Part shown: positions 16,807 through 24,790 of the stretch, one piece after another
Position numbering within the stretch: position 1 is the first letter of the stretch
Layout of the letters: the number at the start of each line of letters is the position of its first letter
Assembly (NCBI RefSeq): GCF_010731735.1
Contig: NZ_AP022588.1
Coordinates: 4,650,001 to 4,714,000 of the forward strand
Direction of reading: 5' to 3'
Length of the DNA: 64,000 nucleotides
Source of the DNA: Mycolicibacterium sediminis
Lineage (GTDB): Bacteria > Actinomycetota > Actinomycetes > Mycobacteriales > Mycobacteriaceae
Notes under the pieces: model-generated
Told to the model about the DNA's origin: nothing
Seen by the model: only the letters and a program-made list of their open reading frames with translations
Databases searched by the model: none
Program-made: the position numbers and the translations under genes

Positions 16807-16839
16807 TGGAGATTGCATGGAGATTGCGTGGAGATCGCC
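16807..16839. promoter_or_regulatory. Three 11-bp direct repeats upstream of the lipoprotein gene
   Basis: TGGAGATTGCA, TGGAGATTGCG and TGGAGATCGCC follow each other without spacer (minus strand: NGCAATCTCCA). Direct repeats at an 11-bp period are the classic target of OmpR-type winged-helix proteins, and the next gene upstream codes such a domain fused to a hydrolase. The repeats are seen; the regulator assignment is inference. Confidence 0.5.
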
Positions 16840-16840
16840 C

Positions 16841-16864
16841 GCGACTCACCCCGCGACTCACCCC
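16841..16864. repeat. 12-bp tandem duplication at a stop codon
   Basis: GCGACTCACCCC occurs twice in tandem. The second copy contains the stop codon of the winged-helix/hydrolase gene; the first holds a second in-frame stop 12 bases further on. Probably a slippage duplication. Confidence 0.7.
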
Positions 16865-18084
16865 GACAGGAAGGCCTCGACCTCGTCGCAGAACACCTGC
16901 CATGCGGGTTCGCCCTCGACGAGCAGATGATTGCTGCTGGCCAGCTCGACCAGACGGGACCGGGGAATGAGCGCGGCCAACTCCTCGCCGTAGCGCACCG
17001 GCACCCGGTGGTCGTCGCGCGAGTGCAGGACGAGCGTGGGGCAGGCCACGGCGCCGGCATCGTCGCGGACGTCGATGCGCGCGAACTCCTCGAGGAACCG
17101 CACCGCGTTGTCCGCCGAGGTGGTCCGCCGCTGCAGATGGTCGAACGCCTCCCAGTCCGCGCGGGAGCCGTCGGGCAGGAACTGGGCGGCGAACACCTGC
17201 CGGAAGGCGGGATCGTCGCGGCCCCACCCGACCCGCGCCAGGTCGAGATCGAGTGCGGCGGCACGGTTCTCCTCGTCACTGGTGGCCCGCACGGCTCGGC
17301 CGCGGGCGTACGCGCCGCACAGGACGAGGTGGGTGACCCGACCGGGATGTCGGGCGGCGTAGGCGACTGCGACCGCGCCGCCCTGCGACACCCCCAGCAG
17401 TGGAAAGCTGTCCAGTCCAAGCGCTTCGACGACGGTCTCGAGGTCGTCGACCCAGTCGTCGAACGTGAAGTCGCCGGCCTCCCAGTCGGAGAGTCCGCAC
17501 CCACGCTCGTCGTACCGGATGAACGTGTGGTGCGCCGCGAGATCGCGTACCCAGTGGCGCCACACCGGGCTCTCGATGTCGTAACCCAAATGGGTCATCC
17601 AGTTGGCGGCACGCACCAGCGGCGGGCCCTCCCCCGCGACGCCGTAGGCGAGCCGGACGCCGTCGGCGGCACGGCAGAACGCGATGTGCTGCCGCGGCGC
17701 GGGTGACGGATCGGGCACAGCCGTCTCGTCGACGTCGACCGTGGCGACGAACTGGTAGCCACGGCCTCGCACCGTCCGGATGAAGCGCTGTGACTCGCCG
17801 TCGTCGCCGAGCGCCCGACGGGCCGCCTTGATGCGACTGGTGAGCGCGGCCTCACCGACGAAGCGCCCACCCCACACCGAGTCGAACAGCTCCTCCTTCG
17901 CGACGAACCGATCGTGGTGTCGCACCAGCAGTGTCAGTACGTCGAACACCTGTGGCTCGACACGGATCACCGCAGTACCCCGGCGCAGTTCGTACCGCGC
18001 CGTATCCAGCACGAAGCCGGCGAAGCTCCAGACGCGCCGGGTTCCGTCAGCGGTCGGGCCGGCATCGGGCGGGGACGAGGACAC
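16858..18084 (-). CDS. Winged-helix (OmpR/CadC-type) regulator fused to an alpha/beta hydrolase
   Basis: A 408-residue fusion. Residues about 18-115 form an OmpR/CadC-type DNA-binding domain (FAGFVLDTARYELRRGTAVI; EPQVFDVLTLLVRHHDRFVA; TSRIKAARRALGDDG; IRTVRGRGYQFVA). Residues about 130-408 form an alpha/beta hydrolase with Ser233 in GVSQGG, Asp358 in HSRDDHRVP and His386 in SSNHLL, so the triad is complete. No membrane segment separates them, unlike CadC. It starts with GTG behind GGGGAG. Such proteins may sense or hydrolyse a small ester or lactone ligand; the ligand is unknown. The lipoprotein gene 77 bp downstream is a candidate target. Confidence 0.85.
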   Translation of the reverse strand: MSSSPPDAGPTADGTRRVWSFAGFVLDTARYELRRGTAVIRVEPQVFDVLTLLVRHHDRFVAKEELFDSVWGGRFVGEAALTSRIKAARRALGDDGESQRFIRTVRGRGYQFVATVDVDETAVPDPSPAPRQHIAFCRAADGVRLAYGVAGEGPPLVRAANWMTHLGYDIESPVWRHWVRDLAAHHTFIRYDERGCGLSDWEAGDFTFDDWVDDLETVVEALGLDSFPLLGVSQGGAVAVAYAARHPGRVTHLVLCGAYARGRAVRATSDEENRAAALDLDLARVGWGRDDPAFRQVFAAQFLPDGSRADWEAFDHLQRRTTSADNAVRFLEEFARIDVRDDAGAVACPTLVLHSRDDHRVPVRYGEELAALIPRSRLVELASSNHLLVEGEPAWQVFCDEVEAFLSG

Positions 18085-18156
18085 GGCTCCCCATTTCGGC
18101 AGTCGGGGGCCTCATCGTACGGCCTCGCCCCGGCACACAGGGCGTCTCGCGCGAGA

Positions 18157-19791
18157 TCAGCGGGCGGTCAGGAGGTCCCGTTCTTCGACGAGCGCCATTG
18201 CGAGCGTGCGGTAGCCGTAGTCGTCGAACAGCACGGTGATGCGGTCGGGATCCCCGCCGATGACCACGCCGCGTCCCCAATCCCGATGCGACACAGCGGT
18301 ATCGACCGGAATCGCCGGCGGTGCCGTGTCGGCGTCGGCGGCCCGCTCCGCACACCGGTCGCAGTTGCCGCACGGACCCGGCAGCGTCTCGCCGAAGTAG
18401 GTGAGGAGGAACTGCCGCCGGCAATCCCGGGTCTCGGCGTAACCGCGCATCATCTCGACGCGGCTGCGGTCGATGCGCTCGCGGGCCTCGACCACCTCGA
18501 CGGCGCCGCGCACCGCGTCCTCGACGGCCCACCCGGTCGAGCGGAAACCCGTGCGCGTGCCGGTGATCGCGCCGGCCTGCTCCAGCAGGTTGACGGCGTT
18601 GGTGAGCGTGCGCCCGCGTACGTCGAGTTCGGCGCGCAGCGCCTTGATCCGCTTCGGCCGGTCCACGTCGAGGGCGCCGTGGACCGCCGCCAGCAGATCC
18701 TCGTTCGGCCGGTGCACGGTGAAGAAGGTGGCGAGGCCGAGGTCCTCGGCACGGTAGAACAGCAGCGCGAGCGCGTCCCCGCCGTCGCGACCCGCCCGGC
18801 CGATCTGCTGGTAGTAGGAGTCGAGCGAGTCGGGCACCGACGCGTGCACCACGAACCGTACGTTCGGCTTGTCGATGCCCATCCCGAACGCCGACGTCGC
18901 GACCACCACGTCGAACGCCTCGGCCCGGTGCCCCCCGCGGAACCCCTCGTGCACGGCGTTGCGCTGACCCGCCGACAGCCCCGCGTGGTAGACCGCCGCC
19001 CCGATGCCGCGCCCGGTCAGGTCGGCGGCGTAGCGCTCGGCGTCCCGGCGGGTCGCCGTGTACAGCAGCCCCGGGACCGCCAGTTCGGCGACGGCTGCCA
19101 CCACCGCGCTGCGCTTGTCGGCGTCCCGGAGGTACTGCCTGCCCTCGAGCCGGAGGTTGGGCCGGTCGAAGCTCCCCGTCACGAACAGCGGATCCCGCAG
19201 CCGCAGCCGCTCGGCGATCTCGCGGCGCACCACCGTCGACGCGGTCGCGGTGAGTGCGACGACCGGAGCCGACGGCGCGATGGCCGCAAATGCGTCCGGC
19301 AGCCGCAGGTAGTCGGGACGGAAGTCGTGCCCCCAGGCCGACACGCAGTGGGCCTCGTCGACGACGATGAGCGACACCCCGGTCGACGCGAGGCGAGCGA
19401 CCACGTCGTCGTTCGCCAACTGTTCGGGCGACAGGAAGACGTAGTCGGCGTCCCGCTCGCACACGGCTGCCCAGGCGTCCTCCACCTGATGGACGCCCTG
19501 CCCCGAGTGGATGGCGACGGCCCGGAGCGCGTCGGTGTCGTCGAGGCCCGCGATCTGATCCTGCTGCAGCGCGATGAGCGGGGACACCACCAGCGTGACG
19601 CCGTCGAGGAGGACTGCGGGGACCTGATAGATCGCCGACTTGCCCGATCCGGTGGGGAGCACGGCCCGCACGTCGCGGCCGGACATCACCGCCGTCATCG
19701 CCTCCAGCTGCTCCGGGTGCAGCTCCTGCCAGCCGAACACTTCTCTTGCGGCGCTGCGCAACTCGTCCGCGTACCCGTCGTCCCTCACCAC
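18157..19791 (-). CDS. RecQ-family ATP-dependent DNA helicase (short form)
   Basis: A 544-residue 3'-5' helicase of the RecQ family. Motif 0 is ELHPEQLEAM, motif I LPTGSGKSAIYQVP, motif II VVDEAHCVSAWGHDFRPDY, motif III ALTATAS, motif V FDVVVATSAFGMGIDKPNVR and motif VI QQIGRAGRDGG. A zinc site follows (CRRQFLLTYFGE, then CGNCDRC). The usual RQC winged helix and HRDC domain are absent; the last 50 residues hold a small beta module (DWGRGVVIGG...ITVLFDDYGYRTLAM). Start is one of two adjacent GTG codons (19791 or 19788). It stands alone, divergent from nothing, with the zinc-ribbon gene 36 bp upstream on the same strand. Confidence 0.9.
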   Translation of the reverse strand: MVRDDGYADELRSAAREVFGWQELHPEQLEAMTAVMSGRDVRAVLPTGSGKSAIYQVPAVLLDGVTLVVSPLIALQQDQIAGLDDTDALRAVAIHSGQGVHQVEDAWAAVCERDADYVFLSPEQLANDDVVARLASTGVSLIVVDEAHCVSAWGHDFRPDYLRLPDAFAAIAPSAPVVALTATASTVVRREIAERLRLRDPLFVTGSFDRPNLRLEGRQYLRDADKRSAVVAAVAELAVPGLLYTATRRDAERYAADLTGRGIGAAVYHAGLSAGQRNAVHEGFRGGHRAEAFDVVVATSAFGMGIDKPNVRFVVHASVPDSLDSYYQQIGRAGRDGGDALALLFYRAEDLGLATFFTVHRPNEDLLAAVHGALDVDRPKRIKALRAELDVRGRTLTNAVNLLEQAGAITGTRTGFRSTGWAVEDAVRGAVEVVEARERIDRSRVEMMRGYAETRDCRRQFLLTYFGETLPGPCGNCDRCAERAADADTAPPAIPVDTAVSHRDWGRGVVIGGDPDRITVLFDDYGYRTLAMALVEERDLLTAR

Positions 19792-19826
19792 GGGCGTGCA
19801 GCTACCCGCGGGACGGTGGGAAAAAC

Positions 19827-20168
19827 CTAGCGCCAGCCGTCGGCGGCCTTCGCCGCCCGCATCAGGGCGTCGCACAGGCCGCGCAGCTCGTCCGCGTCGG
19901 CCCCCTCGTCGACCGCGGTCGCGACGTCCTCGGCGGCGCACCTCACCTGATACACGCGGTCGGCCAGTTGGGCGGCCTCGTCGGCGGTGAGCACCACCGC
20001 GTCGGTGGGCACCGACGTGCCCTTCACCAGTGCCCGCTGCTCGTAGGCCCGTTGCCGGCAGGACTGCCTGCAGTACTGTCTGCGCCGGCCGATGCCCGCA
20101 TCGTCGACGTCGCGGCCACACCACCGGCAGGGCTGGGACTTGGCGCGTCTGCGGGTCGCGGTCTCCAC
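19827..20168 (-). CDS. Small zinc-ribbon protein, unknown function
   Basis: A 113-residue protein with a Cys4 zinc ribbon: Cys14, Cys17 (PCRWCGRD), Cys33 and Cys37 (RRRQYCRQSCRQRAYEQR). The rest is helical and acidic (LTADEAAQLADRVYQVRC; DEGADADELRGLCDALM). Similar short proteins with a QYCRQSCRQRAY-like block are common in actinobacteria and plants of annotation as hypothetical. GTG 20168 is chosen because a TAGAGT box lies eight bases before it. It is divergent from rbpA, 122 bp between starts. Confidence 0.75.
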   Translation of the reverse strand: METATRRRAKSQPCRWCGRDVDDAGIGRRRQYCRQSCRQRAYEQRALVKGTSVPTDAVVLTADEAAQLADRVYQVRCAAEDVATAVDEGADADELRGLCDALMRAAKAADGWR

Positions 20169-20225
20169 GACGACTGACTCTAAACGGCCGATCGTGGGTA
20201 TCCCGGTATCATGGACCGTTGGGTC

Positions 20226-20252
20226 GGGAACTTCTCGGCGCCGCAACGCGTT
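20226..20252 (+). promoter_or_regulatory. ECF-sigma-type promoter candidate of rbpA
   Basis: GGGAAC (20226-20231) and CGTT (20249-20252) are 17 bases apart, matching the GGAAY-N18/19-GTT pattern of SigR/SigH/SigE promoters. The expected start (about 20258) leaves a short leader with GAAGGAG before the rbpA ATG. In Streptomyces rbpA belongs to the SigR regulon (established); control here is inferred. Confidence 0.55.
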
Positions 20253-20290
20253 GACGTTCTCGGACGAAATCTTGAGAAGGAGTGGTGACG

Positions 20291-20629
20291 ATGGCTGATC
20301 GTGTGTTGAGGGGCAGCCGGCTCGGGGCCGTGAGCTACGAGACCGATCGCAATCACGACCTGGCGCCGCGTCAGGTCGCTCGCTACCGCACCGACAACGG
20401 CGAGGAGTTCGAGGTCCCGTTCGCCGACGACGCCGAGATCCCGGGCACCTGGCCCTGCCGCAACGGCATGGAGGGCACGCTGATCGACGGCGAGGTGCCC
20501 GAGCAGAAGAAGGTCAAGCCGCCGCGTACGCACTGGGACATGCTCCTCGAGCGCCGCTCGGTGGAGGAACTCGACGAGCTGCTCAAGGAGCGCCTCGACC
20601 TGATCAAGACGCGCCGCCGGGGCAACTGA
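20291..20629 (+). CDS. rbpA: RNA polymerase-binding protein RbpA
   Basis: A 112-residue actinobacterial RNA polymerase factor that stabilises open complexes with group I/II sigma factors. The N-terminal tail (ADRVLRGSRLGAVSYETDRN) precedes the core domain (RYRTDNGEEFEVPFADDAEI, PGTWPCRNGMEGTLIDG), a basic linker (EQKKVKPPRTHWDML) and the C-terminal sigma-interaction helix (LERRSVEELDELLKERL). ATG 20291 follows GAAGGAG at good spacing. Neighbouring ppm1 on the opposite strand matches the order known from M. tuberculosis (Rv2050/Rv2051c). Essential in mycobacteria. Confidence 0.97.
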   Translation: MADRVLRGSRLGAVSYETDRNHDLAPRQVARYRTDNGEEFEVPFADDAEIPGTWPCRNGMEGTLIDGEVPEQKKVKPPRTHWDMLLERRSVEELDELLKERLDLIKTRRRGN

Positions 20630-20650
20630 CCCGGCAGCGGACCGCCGCCC

Positions 20651-21409
20651 CTAGCGGACGGCGCCGCGGGCGCGATCGATGCGCCCGCGGATGCCCCACT
20701 GGGCGATCCGGACGATCGCCTCGCGGATGTTCGAACCGCTCATCTTGGACTTGCCCAGCTCGCGTTCGGTGAACGTGATCGGCACCTCGACCACCACGAA
20801 GCCCGCGCTGATCGTGCGCCACGTCAGGTCGACCTGGAAGCAGTACCCCTTGGAGTCCACCGCGCCGAGGTCGATCTTCTCGAGCACCTCGCGGCGGTAG
20901 GCGCGGTAACCCGCGGTGATGTCGTTGACGTCGACTCCCAGCGAGATGCGGGAGTACCCGTTCGCGGTCCGCGACAACACCATTCGGCGCCGCGGCCAGT
21001 TCCTGACCTCGCCACCGGGCACGTAGCGCGAACCGATCGCCAGGTCGGCGCCCGCGTCGACGGCGTCGAGCAGACGATGCAGCTCCTCCGGGGCGTGCGA
21101 GCCGTCGGCGTCCATTTCGACCAGCACCGAGTAGCCCCGTCCCAGCCCCCAGGCGAAGCCGGCCAGGTACGCGGCGCCCAGGCCGTCCTTGCTGACGCGG
21201 TGCATGACGTGCACCCGGTCGGGATCGGCGAGTGCCAGCTCGTCGGCGAGTTCACCGGTGCCGTCGGGACTGCCGTCGTCGACGATCAGGACGTGGCAGT
21301 GCGGCACGGCGGCGTGCACCCGTGCTGCGATCAGGGGAAGGTTCTCGCGCTCGTTGTAGGTCGGGATGATGACCAGCGTGCGCTGACTGGGGCGTTCACC
21401 ACTGGTCAT
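20651..21409 (-). CDS. ppm1: Polyprenol monophosphomannose synthase
   Basis: A 252-residue GT2 glycosyltransferase that transfers mannose from GDP-mannose to polyprenyl phosphate, making the donor for lipomannan and lipoarabinomannan. Seen motifs: VIIPTYNERENLPLI, VDDGSPDGTGELA, the DxD in VEMDADGSH, GSRYVPGGEVRNW and the end MSGSNIREAIVRIAQWGIRG. It is the catalytic (D2) half that in M. tuberculosis is fused behind an Lnt domain; here the genes are separate with lnt 52 bp upstream. ATG 21409 overlaps the stop of an 8-codon minicistron (21406-21432). Confidence 0.95.
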   Translation of the reverse strand: MTSGERPSQRTLVIIPTYNERENLPLIAARVHAAVPHCHVLIVDDGSPDGTGELADELALADPDRVHVMHRVSKDGLGAAYLAGFAWGLGRGYSVLVEMDADGSHAPEELHRLLDAVDAGADLAIGSRYVPGGEVRNWPRRRMVLSRTANGYSRISLGVDVNDITAGYRAYRREVLEKIDLGAVDSKGYCFQVDLTWRTISAGFVVVEVPITFTERELGKSKMSGSNIREAIVRIAQWGIRGRIDRARGAVR

Positions 21410-21443
21410 GCGCGACCGCACTCCGACGTCATGCGCGACCGCA
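21406..21443 (-). repeat. 15-bp direct repeat creating a minicistron before ppm1
   Basis: TCATGCGCGACCGCA occurs at 21406-21420 and 21429-21443. On the minus strand the upstream copy supplies an ATG opening an 8-codon frame (MTSECGRA, 21432 to 21406) whose TGA overlaps the ppm1 ATG. This could couple ppm1 translation to ribosomes leaving lnt. Confidence 0.6.
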
Positions 21444-21461
21444 AGGCTCCTCGCTGGTCGG

Positions 21462-23186
21462 TCATGCCACTCCTTCACCGTCGGGTGCGGGCGCCGTCCG
21501 GCGGCGACGCACGAAAGCTCCATTGTGCAGCATCGCTGCGACCACGGACGACACCCCGATCAACACCAGCAGCCCCTGGACGATGGGTCCCCAGCGGGTG
21601 GCGGGGGTGAGATCCGACTTCAGCCGCACCTGCATGTCGAGGTAGGCGGGCTCGAAGAACGCCGTGGAGGCCAGTTCGCGGCCATCCGGAGCGATCACGG
21701 CGCTGATGCCCGTGGTGCCGGCGACGACGACGTACCGGTCGTGCTCGACGGCGCGCAGGCGGGCGAAGGCCAGCTGCTGGGCGCTCATCGGCTCGTCGAA
21801 CGTCGCGTTGTTGGCCGGCACGGTGAGGAGCTGGGCGCCGCCGAGCACCGACTCGCGAGCGGCGCGATCGAAGATGACCTCCCAGCAGGTGGTCACACCC
21901 ACCGGGATGCCGGCGGCGTGCACCACGCCGTTGCCCTCGCCGGGGACGAAGTAGCCCGCCCGGTCGGCATACGAGGACAACAGGCTGAAGAAACTGCGCC
22001 AGGGCAGGTACTCGCCGAAGGGCTGCACGATCTTCTTGTCGTGCCGCTCACCCGGCCCGGGGGGTTCCCGACCTGCGTCGTTCCACACGATCACCGTGTT
22101 GTGGGCGGCCGGGGCGTCGACGGTGTAGCCGGGCGCCTTCACGACGGCGCCCACCAGGATCGGCGCACGGATCGCGTCGGCGGCGAGCGAGATCTGCTCG
22201 GCGGCGTCGCGGTTGGCGATCGGGTCGATGTCCGACGAGTTCTCCGGCCACACCACGATGGCGGGCTGCGGCGCACGGCCCGCGCGAACGTCCTCGGCGA
22301 GGCGCATCGTCTCCCGGACGTGGTTGTCGAGCACCGCCCGGCGCTGGGCGTTGAAGTCGAGGCCGAGACGCGGCACGTTGCCCTGTATCGCGGCGACCGC
22401 CACCGTCTCGTCGTCACCCGCACCGACACCGGCCTTGCGCACCGCGGGTCCGGCGAGTGCGATCAGCAGCAGGATCACCACCAGGCACACCCCCGGCACG
22501 ACGACGGCGGGCAGCGAGATCCGGGCCAGGTGGTGATCGGTGCGCCACCACCGCACCGCCTCGAACACCAGCGCCGCGAAGCAGAACCCGGCCAGGACGG
22601 TGACGAACGACACCAACGGCGCACCACCGAGGCGCGCCACGGTCAGCAGCGGGCTGTCGGTTTGGCTGAAGGCGACGGCACCCCAGGGGAAGCCCCCGAA
22701 CGGGATCACGGACTTCAGCCACTCGGCGAGCATCCAGACGCCCGCGAACCACAGTGGCCATCCCGGCAGTCGGCGCACCACGACCGCCAGCAGGCCGAAC
22801 ACCCCGACGAACAGCGCCTCGAGCGCGGCGAGCATCACCCAGGGGAAGGCGCCCACCAGGCCGCTGATCCACGGGATGAGCGGCAGGTAGAAGGCCATCC
22901 CGAACACGAAGCCGTAGCCGAAGCCACCGCGTCGACTAGTCGCCGGTTCCAACAGCACCCAGGCCAGCAACGCGACCGCGGGCAACGCGAGGAACCACCA
23001 GCCGAACGGCGGAAACGCCAGGCACAGCGCGAGGCCGCCCGCCACGGACGCGCTCAGCCGCATCAGGCGCGGGGTCAGGACACCGCGGGCGCGCGTCGCG
23101 GCCCGGGCGGCGAAGCCGGGTGACGTCGTCGTGGGCGTCGCGGCGTCGGGGTCGGCTGCCTCCGACGTCGTACTGGGCTCAGCCAT
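21462..23186 (-). CDS. lnt: Apolipoprotein N-acyltransferase
   Basis: A 574-residue membrane enzyme that N-acylates the lipidated Cys of lipoproteins. An N-terminal part of about 240 residues holds multiple membrane helices (LSASVAGGLALCLAFPPFGW; FGYGFVFGMAFYLPLIPWI; FPWGAVAFSQTDSPLL). The periplasmic nitrilase domain contains the triad: Glu in VVWPENSSDIDP, Lys in HDKKIVQPFGEYLPW and Cys in GVTTCWEVIFD. One more helix precedes the C-terminus. In mycobacteria Lnt and Ppm1 interact or are fused; separate genes fit M. smegmatis-like species. Its start overlaps the end of the amidohydrolase gene by 8 bp. Confidence 0.95.
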   Translation of the reverse strand: MAEPSTTSEAADPDAATPTTTSPGFAARAATRARGVLTPRLMRLSASVAGGLALCLAFPPFGWWFLALPAVALLAWVLLEPATSRRGGFGYGFVFGMAFYLPLIPWISGLVGAFPWVMLAALEALFVGVFGLLAVVVRRLPGWPLWFAGVWMLAEWLKSVIPFGGFPWGAVAFSQTDSPLLTVARLGGAPLVSFVTVLAGFCFAALVFEAVRWWRTDHHLARISLPAVVVPGVCLVVILLLIALAGPAVRKAGVGAGDDETVAVAAIQGNVPRLGLDFNAQRRAVLDNHVRETMRLAEDVRAGRAPQPAIVVWPENSSDIDPIANRDAAEQISLAADAIRAPILVGAVVKAPGYTVDAPAAHNTVIVWNDAGREPPGPGERHDKKIVQPFGEYLPWRSFFSLLSSYADRAGYFVPGEGNGVVHAAGIPVGVTTCWEVIFDRAARESVLGGAQLLTVPANNATFDEPMSAQQLAFARLRAVEHDRYVVVAGTTGISAVIAPDGRELASTAFFEPAYLDMQVRLKSDLTPATRWGPIVQGLLVLIGVSSVVAAMLHNGAFVRRRRTAPAPDGEGVA

Positions 23187-24789
23187 GGAGGACGACCCCT
23201 CGGTGCGCCGTCGTGCGGCACCGCGGCAGGGGACGTCCGGAATCGAGGTTCGGCAGCGCGGGCACCCGCGAGTTCGGTTCGGTGGACCAGCGCTGCACCT
23301 GGTCGGCGGGTGCGGCCACCTCGAGCGAGGCGGGTCCGTCGGGCAGTTCCCACACCGCGTAGGACGCGGGTGCTCCGGGGACCAGCGTGCCGGTCACCCC
23401 GTCGCGGACACCGGCGGCCCGCCATGCCCCGCGGGTGGCCGCAGCGAACGCCGCCCGCGCCGACACCCCGCTGCCCGGGGTGCGGTGACGCACCGCAGCG
23501 CGCACGGTCGACCACGGATCGATGCTGGTCACGGGGGAATCGGAACCGAAGGCGAGTGGCACGCCTGAGGATGCTAACAGGGCGAACCGGTTGAGCCCCG
23601 AGGCCCGATCGGGCCCCAGCCGAGCGGCGTACATGCCGTCGCGACCACCCCAGACGGCGTCGAAGTGCGGCTGCACGCTCGCGATGACGCCCCACGCGCC
23701 GAGCTGGGCGGCCTGCTGCTCGGACACCATCTCGAGGTGCTCGAGACGATGCCCACACCGCGCGACCGCGGGCGCCCCGACGCGTCCCACGACGCGGCCG
23801 AAGGCCTCGACCACCGCGGCGGTGGCCGCATCGCCGATGACGTGGAACCCGGCGGTGACGCCCGCCTCGGTGCAAGACGCGACGTGCGCCTCCACGGCGT
23901 CGACGTCGAGGTAGGCGTTGCCGCACGTGTCGGCGTCGGCGTACCGGTCGTGCAACCAGGCGGTGCGCGAACCGAGCGCGCCGTCGACGAACAGATCGCC
24001 CGCCAGGCCCGCGGCCCCGGTGGCGTCCACCAGCTCGCGGGCCCGCGCGGCCGTGCCGACCGCCTCGCCCCAGTAGCCGACGACGTCGACGCCGTGCACC
24101 AGATCCCGCACCGCCAGCCAGTCGTCGAGTCCCCCGATGGCCGGGCCCGCGCACTCGTGGACGGCGACGACACCGTTGCGCGCGGCGAGGTCGAGCGCGG
24201 CGATCCGCGCCGCCGTCAGCTGCCCGGGGGTCAGCAGGTCCCGCGCCGCGGCGCGGACCAGGTGGTGCGCGTCGGCCGTCAGCGGTCGTTCCGGATCCCA
24301 TCCCGGGGCCGCGCCCGCTTCCGGGACCAGGGCCCGCAGTGCGGTCGACGCCGCCGCCGAGTGCACGTCGACCCGCGCCAGGTACGCCGGTCGATCCCCC
24401 AGCACGGCGTCGAGGTCGGCGGTCGTGGGGGGCACGGGCCGCGGCCAGGTCGACTCGTCCCAGCCGTGTCCCCAGACCGGCCCCTCGGGGATGCGACGCG
24501 CGTAGTCGCCGACCAGGCGCAGGAAGTGCTCCAGCGACGTCGCCTCGTGAAGGTCGAGGCCGTCGACGTTCAACCCGGTGGAGGTGAGGTGAACGTGGGC
24601 ATCGACGAACGCGGGGGCGACGAATGCCCCGGCGAGGTCGACCACCTCGGCGTCGGGGAACTGCAGACGGCCGACGTCGTCGGAGCCGAGCCATCGGACC
24701 GTGGCGTCGGGGCCGTCGCCGACCGCGATCGCCGTCGCGTCCGGCATGGCCGGGCTGTGGATCCGGCCGTTGACGAGCAGTGTGGTCAC
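23179..24789 (-). CDS. YtcJ-like metal-dependent amidohydrolase
   Basis: A 536-residue amidohydrolase-superfamily enzyme. The metal-binding HxH is in FVDAHVHLTSTGLNVDG; the middle carries VFVDGALGSRTAWL-like text (LFVDGALGSRTAWLHDRYAD), FHVIGDAATAAVVEAF, RCGHRLEHLEMVS and PLAFGSDSPVTSIDPWSTV with the final metal Asp. This is the YtcJ/exoenzyme-regulatory (AepA-like) subgroup, whose substrates are mostly unknown. It starts with GTG one base after the fxsA stop and overlaps lnt by 8 bp, so it is translated within the fxsA-lnt-ppm1 operon. M. tuberculosis has a different gene (Rv2052c) in this slot as far as I recall. Confidence 0.87.
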   Translation of the reverse strand: MTTLLVNGRIHSPAMPDATAIAVGDGPDATVRWLGSDDVGRLQFPDAEVVDLAGAFVAPAFVDAHVHLTSTGLNVDGLDLHEATSLEHFLRLVGDYARRIPEGPVWGHGWDESTWPRPVPPTTADLDAVLGDRPAYLARVDVHSAAASTALRALVPEAGAAPGWDPERPLTADAHHLVRAAARDLLTPGQLTAARIAALDLAARNGVVAVHECAGPAIGGLDDWLAVRDLVHGVDVVGYWGEAVGTAARARELVDATGAAGLAGDLFVDGALGSRTAWLHDRYADADTCGNAYLDVDAVEAHVASCTEAGVTAGFHVIGDAATAAVVEAFGRVVGRVGAPAVARCGHRLEHLEMVSEQQAAQLGAWGVIASVQPHFDAVWGGRDGMYAARLGPDRASGLNRFALLASSGVPLAFGSDSPVTSIDPWSTVRAAVRHRTPGSGVSARAAFAAATRGAWRAAGVRDGVTGTLVPGAPASYAVWELPDGPASLEVAAPADQVQRWSTEPNSRVPALPNLDSGRPLPRCRTTAHRGVVLHG

Positions 24790-24790
24790 G

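Noticed and set aside
17914..19830. A 638-codon plus-strand frame over recQ
   Set aside because: Antisense shadow of an intact RecQ helicase; low-complexity Arg/His text.
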